DNA of 64,000 nucleotides from Microbacterium aurum (lineage in GTDB: Bacteria; Actinomycetota; Actinomycetes; Actinomycetales; Microbacteriaceae): positions 372,001-436,000 of the forward strand of contig NZ_JAFBCQ010000001.1 in NCBI RefSeq assembly GCF_016907815.1. Direction: 5' to 3'. Within the stretch, counting starts at the first letter, position 1, and the number at the start of each line of letters is the position of its first letter. Position numbers and translations under genes: made by a program. Shown one piece after another: positions 8,813 to 16,733 of this stretch. The notes beneath the pieces were generated by a model. The model was not told the DNA's origin. It saw nothing but the letters and a program-made list of their open reading frames with translations, and searched no databases.

Positions 8813-9843
8813 TCTTGATGCTCCTTGGGCACGGAGGACAGGACGGACGTCGGAGGTGTGGCATCAGCAAAGAGTACGAATGAGTTGCCGAACTCCGATC
8901 CAACGATCTTGACCGCATATGGCGAAGTGTCAGTGAAGACGCATCCATTGCCGTTGTCCAAGACCTGGACCGCCGTCGCCGGGACCGCCGCCACCTGCAC
9001 GGGCGTAGCTAGAACAGCCGTGCCTTTCAGGGTCACCGACGTGACGTTGTCCGAACCTCCCACAGCCTCCCGAAACAACGGTGACTTGCGTACGAGCCCT
9101 GCTGGCAGGTCCGTTGGCAGCTCGCCAGCGTCACCAAGAGCTAGCGGCTCGCCGAACGCATTGAGAAGCCTCGGCCCCGGGATTCGCCCTTCGGGTAGCG
9201 CCACAGGCGCGACCTCCACATCGGCACTGACCGAGGCGAGGAGTTGACCGGCGCTTACGTTCGATCCGAGGCCTATCTCGCATTTATCAACCTCGACTGC
9301 AGCGGCGGGAAGCCAGACGACCGCATCACGGGGCACCACATCCTTGACGTCTGCTCCCACACTCGAGGCAAGTTTGGAGAAGGCAGCCAGATCGCGGTAG
9401 GAGAGCGTTCCGTTCCCGTCGACGGCGTATCCGAGCCGCGCAAGCTCGGCCTCCAACGCTGACACGTCAGCCCCGTCATCACCCACCGACAAATCCCTCC
9501 ACAGCGGCACTGACGTAGACAGACTCACCAGTGGAACACCATCGAGCGTGACAGCCGACTTACCGGACTCTATCGACTCTCCCGGCCGACAACTCCACGC
9601 GGTGATGATGCCCGACCGTGAGACAGACACACCCTGTGGTGCGCCGACGGAGACCGCGATATCCACTGTGCGAGGGTCCGTGAAATCCTGCATCGTGACC
9701 GGAACGGTGCGCGCAGAACTAGAGGACTGAAGAACTTCCGGAGTGGTCGGCACGAAGAAGGTCAATGCGACCCCGGCGCCGATCGCGAGCCCCGAAACAA
9801 GCGCCACACCAGCGAATGCAAACCCAGATGCTTTAGCCTGCAT
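8803..9843 (-). CDS. membrane-anchored adaptor with peptidoglycan-binding-like domain
   Basis: 346 residues. One N-terminal membrane anchor (about 8-30) is followed by an extracytoplasmic region. Residues about 115-155 (LSVGDDGADVSALEAELARL...) are a peptidoglycan-binding-1-like helical domain, and flanking beta-rich parts resemble the lipoyl/barrel regions of MacA/HlyD-type adaptors (VSVSRSGIITAW, GSNVSAGQLLASV). The ATG overlaps the lipoprotein stop (TAATG), indicating coupling. In monoderms such adaptors work with MacB-like permeases; here the partner would be the downstream ATPase/permease. The function is inferred from architecture and context. Confidence 0.7.
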   Translation of the reverse strand: MQAKASGFAFAGVALVSGLAIGAGVALTFFVPTTPEVLQSSSSARTVPVTMQDFTDPRTVDIAVSVGAPQGVSVSRSGIITAWSCRPGESIESGKSAVTLDGVPLVSLSTSVPLWRDLSVGDDGADVSALEAELARLGYAVDGNGTLSYRDLAAFSKLASSVGADVKDVVPRDAVVWLPAAAVEVDKCEIGLGSNVSAGQLLASVSADVEVAPVALPEGRIPGPRLLNAFGEPLALGDAGELPTDLPAGLVRKSPLFREAVGGSDNVTSVTLKGTAVLATPVQVAAVPATAVQVLDNGNGCVFTDTSPYAVKIVGSEFGNSFVLFADATPPTSVLSSVPKEHQECG

Positions 9844-10502
9844 TAATGCGTGTGAGTGTAGCTAGTGTCTTGGTTGCACAGAGCAAAGGTCTGCTCGCCT
9901 CCTTCATCGATGAATGGAAACTTCATCGTTGGCGCATCCTCGAGGTACTTCTCGACCGTGTATGACTCAGGCACAGCGTGGTTGCGCACCAGGCAGTCGG
10001 TGAGGAGCTGTGTCTCCGGGATATTCTCCGGATTGCTCGTTTGGGCGCGATACAGTCGGCCAATCCACGGCTCGCCGCTCTGAACCTCGCACTTGCCCAT
10101 ACTGGCGTTTGCTGAATCACCGTCAACTTCGCCGACGTTCGACTCGTAGGATCCGTCCTTCTCGTTGTAGCTGGTGACCGTTATCCCCTGGCTGCTCAGG
10201 CAGTCTTTGAGCGACTGGAGCACCTGAGACCACTCCTGGTCAGAGATGTGACCATCCTGAAGAACACCACGGACTGCGTCCGTCTCACTCCGCTGCCATG
10301 CCTCCTGGTACTCGGCAGCAAATGGGCCGCTGAACGAAGGCATCCCCGAGTCGCCGTTCGTCGAAGCGTGCCCATCACCGTCGGTGCTCGCGCATCCACT
10401 TGCAAGCGCAATAGTGATCGCGCCGAGCGCTGCCAAAGACAGCGCTCGGCGCACGGCGGGCCCGGAGATCAATAGACGTACCAATACGCTTCGTTCCCCC
10501 AC
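9843..10502 (-). CDS. lipoprotein of the bacteriocin cluster, candidate immunity factor
   Basis: Up to 219 residues. A hydrophobic signal (ALSLAALGAITIALASGC) ends in a lipobox ASGC, so the mature protein is anchored at the outer face of the membrane. The first 34 bp of the longest frame overlap the bacteriocin gene; a TTG at 10472, overlapping the bacteriocin TGA, is an equally plausible start. The mature domain is acidic with four cysteines and no family I recognise. Its position directly after the bacteriocin precursor and before the transporter suggests self-immunity or maturation, which is inference. A strong hairpin lies within its signal-peptide codons. Confidence 0.7.
   Translation of the reverse strand: MGERSVLVRLLISGPAVRRALSLAALGAITIALASGCASTDGDGHASTNGDSGMPSFSGPFAAEYQEAWQRSETDAVRGVLQDGHISDQEWSQVLQSLKDCLSSQGITVTSYNEKDGSYESNVGEVDGDSANASMGKCEVQSGEPWIGRLYRAQTSNPENIPETQLLTDCLVRNHAVPESYTVEKYLEDAPTMKFPFIDEGGEQTFALCNQDTSYTHTH
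10421..10451 (-). promoter_or_regulatory. intra-operon stem-loop after the bacteriocin gene
   Basis: Perfect 11-bp inverted repeat, CGCCGAGCGCT (10421-10431) and AGCGCTCGGCG (10441-10451), with a 9-nt loop. It lies 18 bp beyond the bacteriocin stop and inside the lipoprotein signal-peptide codons. There is no U-run, so it is not a full terminator; it could stabilise the upstream bacteriocin mRNA or reduce expression of downstream genes. Confidence 0.6.
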
Positions 10503-10834
10503 GCCGTGGCGTTCTGGGTAGCTTGCGCCCAGATTCCCCCACCCTTGTCCCCAGAGCGAATAACCTGCCCAGTCGAGTTCTTGACACTCGAACGGTGCAG
10601 CAAGCTGCCGTGGTAGTAGCTGCTGTCGTTCGCGGTGTCAGACCCATTGATCATGGAGTGCACTCCGTAGTACATGCTCCCCCCGCCGACGGACGATCCA
10701 GTCACGTACGTGTTCGAGGCATAGTGGTTCGGCGCACCGCCGTAACCGTTGTTGTGCGCCGACGCGATGCCCGCGTTCCCCAAGACAAGAACGGCGGCAA
10801 GCACGGTGCCCGCTGCGATTTTGCTGATCTTCAC
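10469..10834 (-). CDS. lactococcin-972-family bacteriocin precursor
   Basis: 121 residues from a GTG at 10834, chosen because GGGAG lies just upstream and because the product then begins with a signal peptide (VKISKIAAGTVLAAVLVLGN, cleavage after AGIASA, about residue 26). The frame is open further upstream to 10927. The mature protein of about 95 residues ends with the family hallmark: YYHGSLLHRSSVKN, then GIWAQAT, then an aromatic C-terminus EAYWYVY. This is parallel to lactococcin 972 (YHHG...HSATV, GVWAKAT, FYYNFW), which binds lipid II and blocks septum formation. It is first in the operon with lipoprotein, adaptor, ATPase and permease. Secretion is expected via Sec. Confidence 0.85.
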   Translation of the reverse strand: MKISKIAAGTVLAAVLVLGNAGIASAHNNGYGGAPNHYASNTYVTGSSVGGGSMYYGVHSMINGSDTANDSSYYHGSLLHRSSVKNSTGQVIRSGDKGGGIWAQATQNATAWGNEAYWYVY

Positions 10835-10874
10835 GTTTCTCCCAACTTTCGGCGCTCGGACATGAAGAACGACT

Positions 10875-10898
10875 GGTTCGACCCACATGCTTCGAACC
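10875..10898. repeat. interrupted palindrome in bacteriocin leader
   Basis: Arms GGTTCGA (10875-10881) and TCGAACC (10892-10898), 7 bp perfect, separated by 10 bp. It lies 41-64 bp upstream of the bacteriocin start and so within the probable 5' leader. It is either a regulator operator or a leader hairpin. Confidence 0.5.
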
Positions 10899-10958
10899 CA
10901 CAAATCGTCGATCCTCAAACGTTGCACCCTCTATGTCGCGCCGGATCGGCACACTCGC

Positions 10959-10992
10959 ACGCTAGCAGCTACTTAGTCGGTGGTCCAACTAA
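10959..10992 (-). promoter_or_regulatory. candidate bacteriocin promoter with overlapping operator palindrome
   Basis: On the minus strand TTGGAC (10988-10983) and TAGCGT (10964-10959) are spaced by 18 bp, a plausible sigma-70-type promoter. A near-perfect palindrome covers the -35 hexamer: plus-strand arms TTAGTCGG (10973-10980) and CCAACTAA (10985-10992), 7 of 8 matches, with a 4-bp centre. A repressor bound there would block initiation; the TetR-type protein encoded upstream is the obvious candidate. The rest of the gap 10993-11280 shows no gene. Confidence 0.45.
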
Positions 10993-11280
10993 ATCGGCCG
11001 AACACTCCTTCTCATTCGGACGCGTCGGCACCACACACGCCGAGCGTCGACTCAAAGTCCAGACCGCCGCAAGGCGCAACCCTGGTTGTACGAGGTCCTG
11101 ACGTCGTAGCGGTTCGCACCATCCCATCGAGCTCGATCCTCAGGGAATCGGGGGCTCTTGAGTGAGCCCGCTCCAGTCGACGTCGGCCCGACTCGAGGCA
11201 TAGGGACGCGTCTTGACGACGCCACACCACGCTCCGAAGACGTCAGATACAGGGAGTCAGTTCACAGCCGCGCGCGTTGT

Positions 11281-11907
11281 CTACGCAGCACCATGCTCGC
11301 GTTGAGGCGACAGCAAGAGTCGAATCATCGGCTCGGCCGCGCGCACGCGGGCCGGCAAGGACGCCCATTTGTCTTCGAGACCAGCAAGCGTTTGCGCCCC
11401 AACAAACACCTCGTTGAGGAACTCCGCCATCTGCCCGATTGGAACATCGCCGCTAACACTCCGGTCCTCAACGCCATCGCGGAGAATCTCGGCAGCGACT
11501 AGCACCCAACTGGCGTAGGGAGTACGCGCTTCGTCTTCAACGTCGATCGCCGGCTGCACAGCTAGCCGAATGCCTGCCTGCACGAGCTCATCCGTCGCAA
11601 CAAGCTCAGCAAGTCCGCTGAACAGTCGGATCAGTCTCTCGAGACCCCGGCGTTCGCTTTCCGTGACTCGCAGCAGTACGCCAGCCATCCGCGCTTGTTG
11701 CTCTTCCAGCACGGCCTTCGCGACATCAGCCTTGTTCCCAAAGTGGAAGTAGAGGGAGCCTTGACTGATTCCCGCCTCGTCCGCGATGTCCTTCAGACGA
11801 GCGTCAGCATAGGGAACTCTGGAGAAGACAGTGCCCGCGGCGACTAACAGGGCCTGCCGGGTCAGCAGTCCGTGCGCGCGTTTCCGCTTCTCATCCGCCT
11901 CCGGCAT
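11281..11907 (-). CDS. TetR-family regulator, gamma-butyrolactone-receptor-like
   Basis: 208 residues. The N-terminal HTH (about 13-60) reads RQALLVAAGTVFSRV...LKDIADEAGISQGSLYFHFGNK, very close in style to the ArpA/ScbR butyrolactone receptors (GALYFHF-SK). The C-terminal ligand domain keeps the receptor-like pattern (LVQAGIRLAVQP, then YASWVLVAAEILRDG, FVGAQTLAGLEDKWASL). It is transcribed divergently from the AfsA-like gene, the classic scbR/scbA arrangement, and GAGGAGG precedes its start. The expected role is a repressor released by a butyrolactone signal, acting on its own promoter, the synthase and possibly the bacteriocin operon. The ligand is inferred. Confidence 0.8.
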   Translation of the reverse strand: MPEADEKRKRAHGLLTRQALLVAAGTVFSRVPYADARLKDIADEAGISQGSLYFHFGNKADVAKAVLEEQQARMAGVLLRVTESERRGLERLIRLFSGLAELVATDELVQAGIRLAVQPAIDVEDEARTPYASWVLVAAEILRDGVEDRSVSGDVPIGQMAEFLNEVFVGAQTLAGLEDKWASLPARVRAAEPMIRLLLSPQREHGAA

Positions 11908-12083
11908 CCCACCTCCTCAATGCCTGCAAGGCTAGCAACTCGCTCCGACGGACTCAGCATCCGGACGCACACGAAGCGAGCATCGCCGCCGAGACCTTCG
12001 ATTCCTCAGCGTGGTGATCCGCCGACTTGCCACCATCGGGACCGACACTTCGGATCCGTCGCGTCAATGTGCCCAGGCAGATT

Positions 12084-12175
12084 CGCAACCTTGACGGTTA
12101 CGCGGCTCCAACGCGAAACTGGCCCGGCTAGCTAGACGCCGACGTGCGGCGGTCTGCCTCAATTCGCATAGCGAA
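12084..12175. promoter_or_regulatory. candidate operators in the tetR/afsA divergent region
   Basis: The 289-bp divergent region contains an imperfect palindrome at 12084-12102 (arms CGCAACC and GGTTACG around TTGAC, one mismatch) and a perfect 5-bp one at 12163-12175 (TTCGC-ATA-GCGAA), 22 bp before the first possible AfsA-like start. Butyrolactone receptors normally bind semi-palindromic sites in this position. Binding is not demonstrated and neither site is a clean match to the published autoregulatory-element consensus as I recall it. Confidence 0.35.
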
Positions 12176-12226
12176 ACAGGACGCAGGGAGAATGATTTGT
12201 ACCCATATCCGCGGGAGTCCCATTTG

Positions 12227-13030
12227 ATGAATGGGGAATCTCCAGCGTCAATCCAACGCGATGTGCACAAGTCACAGCCGACGCATGTATGGATTCACTC
12301 ACCGAGTGAGACCCCACCTCACAAGATGGAGGTGTCATACCGATTGCCCGAGGAACGTGGGCACCCGAGTTTCACGGACCTCATGGAGGTTCAACGGCAG
12401 GCAGGCCTAGCGCAAGTTCATCGGCAGCTCGACATCCCGCACTCGCAGGTGTTCGTGCTCGATCGGATTGAGTTGGGCTTCGCGACCTCGTCGCCATACG
12501 CGCAATATCCGAGCGAAGGACGGGTTGCCGCATTCGTTCGCGCCGAAGAGCGCGCCGCGCGCAAGCCGCGGGCAGCCCAGCAAGAATTCGAGTTCACGGA
12601 CGGAGAAGCGGTGTTTGCCCGCGGTAGTTCAATCGCCAGATTCCTATCGCCGGAGATCTATAGACGTCTTCGCGTAATGGGGTCGAACCTAGATACCTAT
12701 GCCGGCTTCGGCTACTCTAACTCGACGATGCAGTTTCCGGTCATGCCGAACAGGAACGACCCAGCGCTGTACGATCACGAGTCGGACCACATAACTGCGA
12801 TGGCCGTCGTGAGGAGCATCGAAGACACAGTGCGGGGGCTCTCCGAGAGACGCCCACTACTGAGGCGCCTCGCTCTGGCCTTTGAGTCATACCTAGAGCC
12901 GGATCAGACCCCCATTTTGTCGCTGACCCCGAAAATGGATGGCACGTTTTTAGCGTTGGTCGATCAGGGTGGTGTACCACGCGCTAGGGGAACCGTAGAG
13001 CTATTTCTTGAGTCAGGTGGAGGGCAATGA
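12227..13030 (+). CDS. AfsA-like gamma-butyrolactone synthase (A-factor hotdog domains)
   Basis: 267 residues from ATG 12227 (GGGAG nine bp upstream); an in-frame TTG at 12197 with AGGGAG is the alternative start (277 residues). The region LMEVQRQAGLAQVHRQLDIP, followed by FVLDRIELGFA, matches the first hotdog repeat of AfsA/ScbA proteins, whose conserved Glu sits in this (E..RQAG) helix. A second, weaker repeat occupies the C-terminus. AfsA enzymes condense a beta-ketoacyl donor with dihydroxyacetone phosphate in butyrolactone synthesis. It is somewhat shorter than Streptomyces AfsA (about 300). The stop overlaps the next start (ATGA), coupling it to a reductase. Confidence 0.75.
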   Translation: MNGESPASIQRDVHKSQPTHVWIHSPSETPPHKMEVSYRLPEERGHPSFTDLMEVQRQAGLAQVHRQLDIPHSQVFVLDRIELGFATSSPYAQYPSEGRVAAFVRAEERAARKPRAAQQEFEFTDGEAVFARGSSIARFLSPEIYRRLRVMGSNLDTYAGFGYSNSTMQFPVMPNRNDPALYDHESDHITAMAVVRSIEDTVRGLSERRPLLRRLALAFESYLEPDQTPILSLTPKMDGTFLALVDQGGVPRARGTVELFLESGGGQ

Positions 13031-13845
13031 GACCGGCACGTGTTGCGCTCGTCACGGGAGCGTCGGGTGGAATTGGGCGAGCGATCGCCATGCGCCTCGT
13101 CGATGACGGGTACGTGATCCTGGCTCACTACAACCGCGACGCGAACGGCGCAGCGCGGCTGAGTACGGAGCTGAAGGCGAGCGGTGGGGTTCACCACTCG
13201 ATCCAAGCCAACCTGAGCCAACCAAGCGGATTGGCCTCATTGACAAAAGAGGTGCGTCGGTTCCTAGACCGCCACCCCGCATCCGCGCTCAAAGCCATTG
13301 TAAATAACGCGGGCGTAATGGTCGGTCCGAGCTGGGAATCAATCACAGTCGAGGATTACGACCGCTTCCTCGATGTGAACACGCGCGCGCCTTTCTTCCT
13401 CATTCGGGAGCTGGCGCAGTCGATGCCGCGCGGGGGAAGCATCGTCAACATCTCATCGGCGTCCGCTCACATTTCGAGTCCCGCGAACATCGCTTACGCG
13501 ATGAGTAAGGCAGCCCTCGAATCGATGACAAAGAACTTCGCTGCAGCGCTCGCCATTCGCGGCATTCGCGTGAACGCAGTCATTCCCGGCTATACAAACA
13601 ACGGCCACGCGGCATTCAGCGATCCAAGTAGCCTGAAATACATGGCCTCCGCCGCCCCACTCGGTGACGTTGGTTCGCCTGCCGACGTCGCGCACGCTGT
13701 GAGCTTTCTCGTTTCGGACCTCGCTGCGCGCACTACGGGTAGCCTGCTCGATGTCAGCGGCGGTACTACGCTCAGCCCCAGAACCTCGCAGATCGGAAGC
13801 GTATCGGAACTGGCCCCGAGATCTGATGCGAGAGCAACCTCCTAG
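13027..13845 (+). CDS. SDR-family NAD(P)-dependent reductase, butyrolactone biosynthesis candidate
   Basis: 272 residues, classical short-chain dehydrogenase. The cofactor motif is TGASGGIG (about 10-17), the structural motif is NNAGV, and the catalytic Ser (NISSASAH) and YAMSK (Tyr/Lys) are present. A PGYTNNG loop follows, and the C-terminus has the usual SGG pattern (LLDVSGGTT). It is translated from an ATGA overlap with the AfsA-like gene. In Streptomyces a reductase next to afsA/scbA reduces the butenolide or the 6-keto group. A similar role here is inferred from context, since SDR enzymes are otherwise generic. Confidence 0.8.
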   Translation: MRPARVALVTGASGGIGRAIAMRLVDDGYVILAHYNRDANGAARLSTELKASGGVHHSIQANLSQPSGLASLTKEVRRFLDRHPASALKAIVNNAGVMVGPSWESITVEDYDRFLDVNTRAPFFLIRELAQSMPRGGSIVNISSASAHISSPANIAYAMSKAALESMTKNFAAALAIRGIRVNAVIPGYTNNGHAAFSDPSSLKYMASAAPLGDVGSPADVAHAVSFLVSDLAARTTGSLLDVSGGTTLSPRTSQIGSVSELAPRSDARATS

Positions 13846-13937
13846 TCCCCGTAGCCCCTTGAACCTCCGAGTGTCCGGGATACTGCGGATGCACTCGAAG
13901 CGCCACCGGCCGGATCTGCAGGATGACGTGCGGTACC

Positions 13938-14187
13938 TACACATCAGTCAGCTCTGCCTCCAGTTGTCCCGCACTCATCGCAAGCAGTTGCTCGCCCTCC
14001 GCCAGCTTGCCTGCGAGATTGTTGATGATGTATCGAATAGTCCTCCGCCCGATCTCGGCGGCATAAGCGTCCGCATTAGTCACCACGAGAAGCAGATCTC
14101 CTATGTGCCCGAATCCGGTGAAGTCGTCGTCCGTGCGGGGCGTGCTTGGGTTGTAGGCGACGGTGTTCTCGAGATTGATGTCGATTC
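13938..14187 (-). pseudogene. 3' fragment of a lipoprotein gene paralogous to the one at 17931
   Basis: Read on the minus strand, this stretch encodes a segment (NTVAYNPSTPRTDDDFTGFG, then a ...GDLLLVVTN, TIRYIINNLA pattern) that parallels the C-terminal third of the intact lipoprotein at 17931-18692 (DTIAYNSRTPHTDDDFIGFG, GDLLLVVTNTN, TIRYAMNKLADG). An in-frame stop at 14188-14186 and loss of similarity upstream show that the 5' two thirds are missing. The rest of the gene-free region 13846-14420 shows nothing I can identify. Confidence 0.7.
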
Positions 14188-14420
14188 AACATGGCGGCCC
14201 ATTGAGCGTTCGCGGTGGCCAGGCACCCGCACAACTCCGACGAGGCCACGGTCCCTGGCTGCATTGGCCAAGCCCCGGCGGCTGTACCCAGCCTCCGGGT
14301 ACGCATCAGGAGGGCGGCCCTCAACGATCCTGCCAACATCACCTGGTGCCGCGCTTGAGGCCCCGGGTGGCGGCATCCGTCCATATTCAGGAGGCGATCA
14401 CGCAGCACTGCCCGGGGTGG

Positions 14421-14714
14421 CTACTCATCGACAGACGCCGCGGCGGGCCAGACTGAGGACAGAGTCACCCAGCTTCGGCGCGGCGCAAGGAACTGAGCGG
14501 AACGTGTCGAGGCCAATGGCTCGCTCGCAATTGCTGGCCAGCCTCGGCTTGTGTAGTCGAGAATGAGTCGCCGGCCGCGCTTCGGCCGGCGCGACCAGAC
14601 CGCGATGAACTGGCGAAAGCGACGCTTGATGACAACGCGACGCTCGTGCGCAATCTGCGCAGAAAGTCTGTGCCCTTCGGCTTGCCGGTAGGACTCACCT
14701 AGCATCTCTTGCGC
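14421..14714 (-). pseudogene. C-terminal part of a gene split by the IS1634-like element
   Basis: Frame reading AQEMLGESYRQAEGHRLSAQ and onward for 97 codons to a stop at 14421. It has no start of its own that fits. Removing the IS at 14720-16368 with one copy of the CCAGA repeat joins it in frame with 16704-16369, giving a continuous 209-codon gene (see the N-terminal part). The product family is not recognised; this segment is strongly basic. Confidence 0.65.
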
Positions 14715-14719
14715 CCAGA

Positions 14720-16368
14720 CCTGGATCGTGTCACCGTCGGGTGATTTCGCGGGTTGAGGATCGTTGAGGCTTGATTTTCCGGGGGTGTTGGTGCCTCGTG
14801 CGGGGCACTAACGGCGTCGATCTAGACTCGCTCGGTGGGGTGGTTCGTGCGGAAGGTGCGCACCGCGTCGGGTGCGACGGCGGTGCAGATCGCGTCGAAG
14901 ACCCGTGGTGTGCGGACGATCGTGGAGCACCTCGGCTCCGCGCACGACGATGAGCAGCTCGCGGTGCTGGTCGCGATCGCGCGGGAGCGGATCGCGGAGC
15001 TGGCCGGGCATGTCCCGTTCGATCTGGACGGGCTGGGCGCGACGCCGCCGGCCACGACCGCGCCGACGGTGACCGGGTCGAGGTCCAGGTTGTTGTGGGA
15101 TGTCCTCGAGGACGCCTACGCCCGTCTCGGGTTCGACGCGGTCGGCAACGACACATTCAAGAAGCTGGTCCTGGCCCGCGTCGTCGAGCCGACCAGCAAG
15201 GCGGACACGCTGCGGGTGTGGGACGAGCTCGGTGTCCCGGGTGCGCCGTCGCTGTCGACCGTGTGGCGGACCCTCGCCCGCAGCGTTGAGCAGGACTGGC
15301 GGTCGAAGATCGCCGCCGCAGCCTACGCGCATGCGACCCGATCTGGCCCGCTCACCGTCGTGCTCTACGACGTCACCACCCTCTACTTCGAGGCGGAGCG
15401 TGAAGACAAGCTCCGCAAGGTCGGGATGAGCAAAGAGCGCCGCGTCGACCCGCAGATCCTCGTCGGCCTCCTCGTGGACCAGGGCGGGTTCCCCCTCGAA
15501 GTCCACGAGTTCGCGGGCAACAGGGGCGAGACTCTCACCCTGCTGCCCGTCCTCGACCAGTTCCGCGAACGTCACTCCGCGACCGAGGTCGTGGTCGTCG
15601 CGGACGCCGGCATGCTGTCCGCAGCGAACCTGAACCGGCTGGAGGACGCCGGGTTCGGTTTCATCGTCGGCTCCCGCACCTCCTCCGCGCCATACGATCT
15701 CGCCGAGCACTACGCGACCGTCGGGAACATCGTCACCGATGGGGAGACGGTCGAGACCACCCGAACCATGGGTGCGGGTGTGAACGCGCGGGAGCGGCGA
15801 GTGGTGTGGCAGTACTCCCACAAGCGGAAGATCCGCGACAACATCACGTTGAACAAGCAGATCGAACGCGCCGAGCAGATCGCTGCCGGCACCCGCCCGG
15901 CGAAGAAGGACCGGTTCGTCACCCTCGGCACCAAGCCCGGCGTGAACTGGGCAAGAGTCGAGAAGGCCCGCGAATACATCGGCCTCAAGGGGTACGTCAC
16001 CAACCTCAGCACCGCGACGGCTTCCGCTGCAGAGATCGTGGCGGCCTACCATGACCTGTTCCAGGTCGAGGCGACGTTCCGGATGGCAAAGACCGACCTG
16101 CGGGCGAGGCCGATGTTCGCGTCGACCGCGGACTCGATCCACGCGCACCTCACCGTCGTGTTCTGCGCTCTCGCGATCAGCCGGCACCTCTACAAGACCA
16201 CCGGCGTGACGGTCCGCCGTATCGTCCGCGCGCTGCGCCCGCTGCGTGACGTCACGATCACCATCGACGGACACGAACTCACCGCGACCACCCCGCCAAC
16301 GGGGGAAGCCGCCGACATCATCGCCGCACTCCGGCCGGGCGTGGGGCACTAAACTGACACGATCCAGG
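14720..16368 (+). mobile_element. IS1634-like insertion sequence
   Basis: 1649 bp. Terminal inverted repeats are CCTGGATCGTGTCA (14720-14733) and its complement (16355-16368). It is flanked by the 5-bp direct repeat CCAGA (14715-14719 and 16369-16373). One transposase gene occupies nearly all of it. The insertion splits a minus-strand gene. Confidence 0.9.
14835..16352 (+). CDS. IS1634-family transposase
   Basis: 505 residues, GTG start. DDE transposase of the IS4 superfamily, IS1634 type. VLYDVTTLYFEAE carries the first Asp, VVVVADAGMLS the second, and the C-terminal YHDLFQVEATFRMAKTDL has the YREK-like motif (here with Glu) typical of IS4-group enzymes. Length and layout match full-length members (about 500-550), so the enzyme appears intact. 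Confidence 0.9.
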   Translation: MGWFVRKVRTASGATAVQIASKTRGVRTIVEHLGSAHDDEQLAVLVAIARERIAELAGHVPFDLDGLGATPPATTAPTVTGSRSRLLWDVLEDAYARLGFDAVGNDTFKKLVLARVVEPTSKADTLRVWDELGVPGAPSLSTVWRTLARSVEQDWRSKIAAAAYAHATRSGPLTVVLYDVTTLYFEAEREDKLRKVGMSKERRVDPQILVGLLVDQGGFPLEVHEFAGNRGETLTLLPVLDQFRERHSATEVVVVADAGMLSAANLNRLEDAGFGFIVGSRTSSAPYDLAEHYATVGNIVTDGETVETTRTMGAGVNARERRVVWQYSHKRKIRDNITLNKQIERAEQIAAGTRPAKKDRFVTLGTKPGVNWARVEKAREYIGLKGYVTNLSTATASAAEIVAAYHDLFQVEATFRMAKTDLRARPMFASTADSIHAHLTVVFCALAISRHLYKTTGVTVRRIVRALRPLRDVTITIDGHELTATTPPTGEAADIIAALRPGVGH

Positions 16369-16704
16369 CCAGAGCATGAGAATGAGTATCTCCTTCGCAC
16401 CCTCGGCATCAGCAATCTCCTCACACTCCGATCGGAGCCGTCCACTTGCTTCGCGAACTTTGCGTGGTGCAGTTTTGCTGAGCGATTGAAACCAGAGCCG
16501 CAGATTCTCTCGAAGCTGTTCTCGATCTCCACGGAGCGTACGCGCCTTGTCGAAGGTGAATACTCGCCACGCGATGAGGACGGACGTTGCCGCGATGAGG
16601 ACGGCAAGGGCCGCATTGAGGCCGTCCAGCCATGACGGAGAGTTGCTGTCGTCGATTGCCTGCACGAGCGCAGCAGCGCACGAGAGCAGATCTGAACACG
16701 CCAT
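16369..16704 (-). pseudogene. N-terminal part of a membrane protein gene split by the IS1634-like element
   Basis: 112 codons from ATG 16704. There is a predicted membrane segment (AALAVLIAATSVLIAWRVFTF) at about residues 31-51, then a charged, coiled-coil-like helix (RTLRGDREQLRENLRLWFQS...). The reading frame runs into the IS end and then 16 codons of IS sequence. In the uninterrupted arrangement the frame continues MLWAQEMLGES into 14714-14421. The protein would be a small inner-membrane protein of unknown function with a cytoplasmic basic tail. Confidence 0.65.
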
Positions 16705-16733
16705 GAGGCGAACCTATCGGGTCGGACACGCTA

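Noticed and set aside
13751..14566. Long plus-strand reading frame as a gene
   Set aside because: It runs antisense through the lipoprotein fragment, has no ribosome site and no domain, and is explained by GC-rich codon bias.
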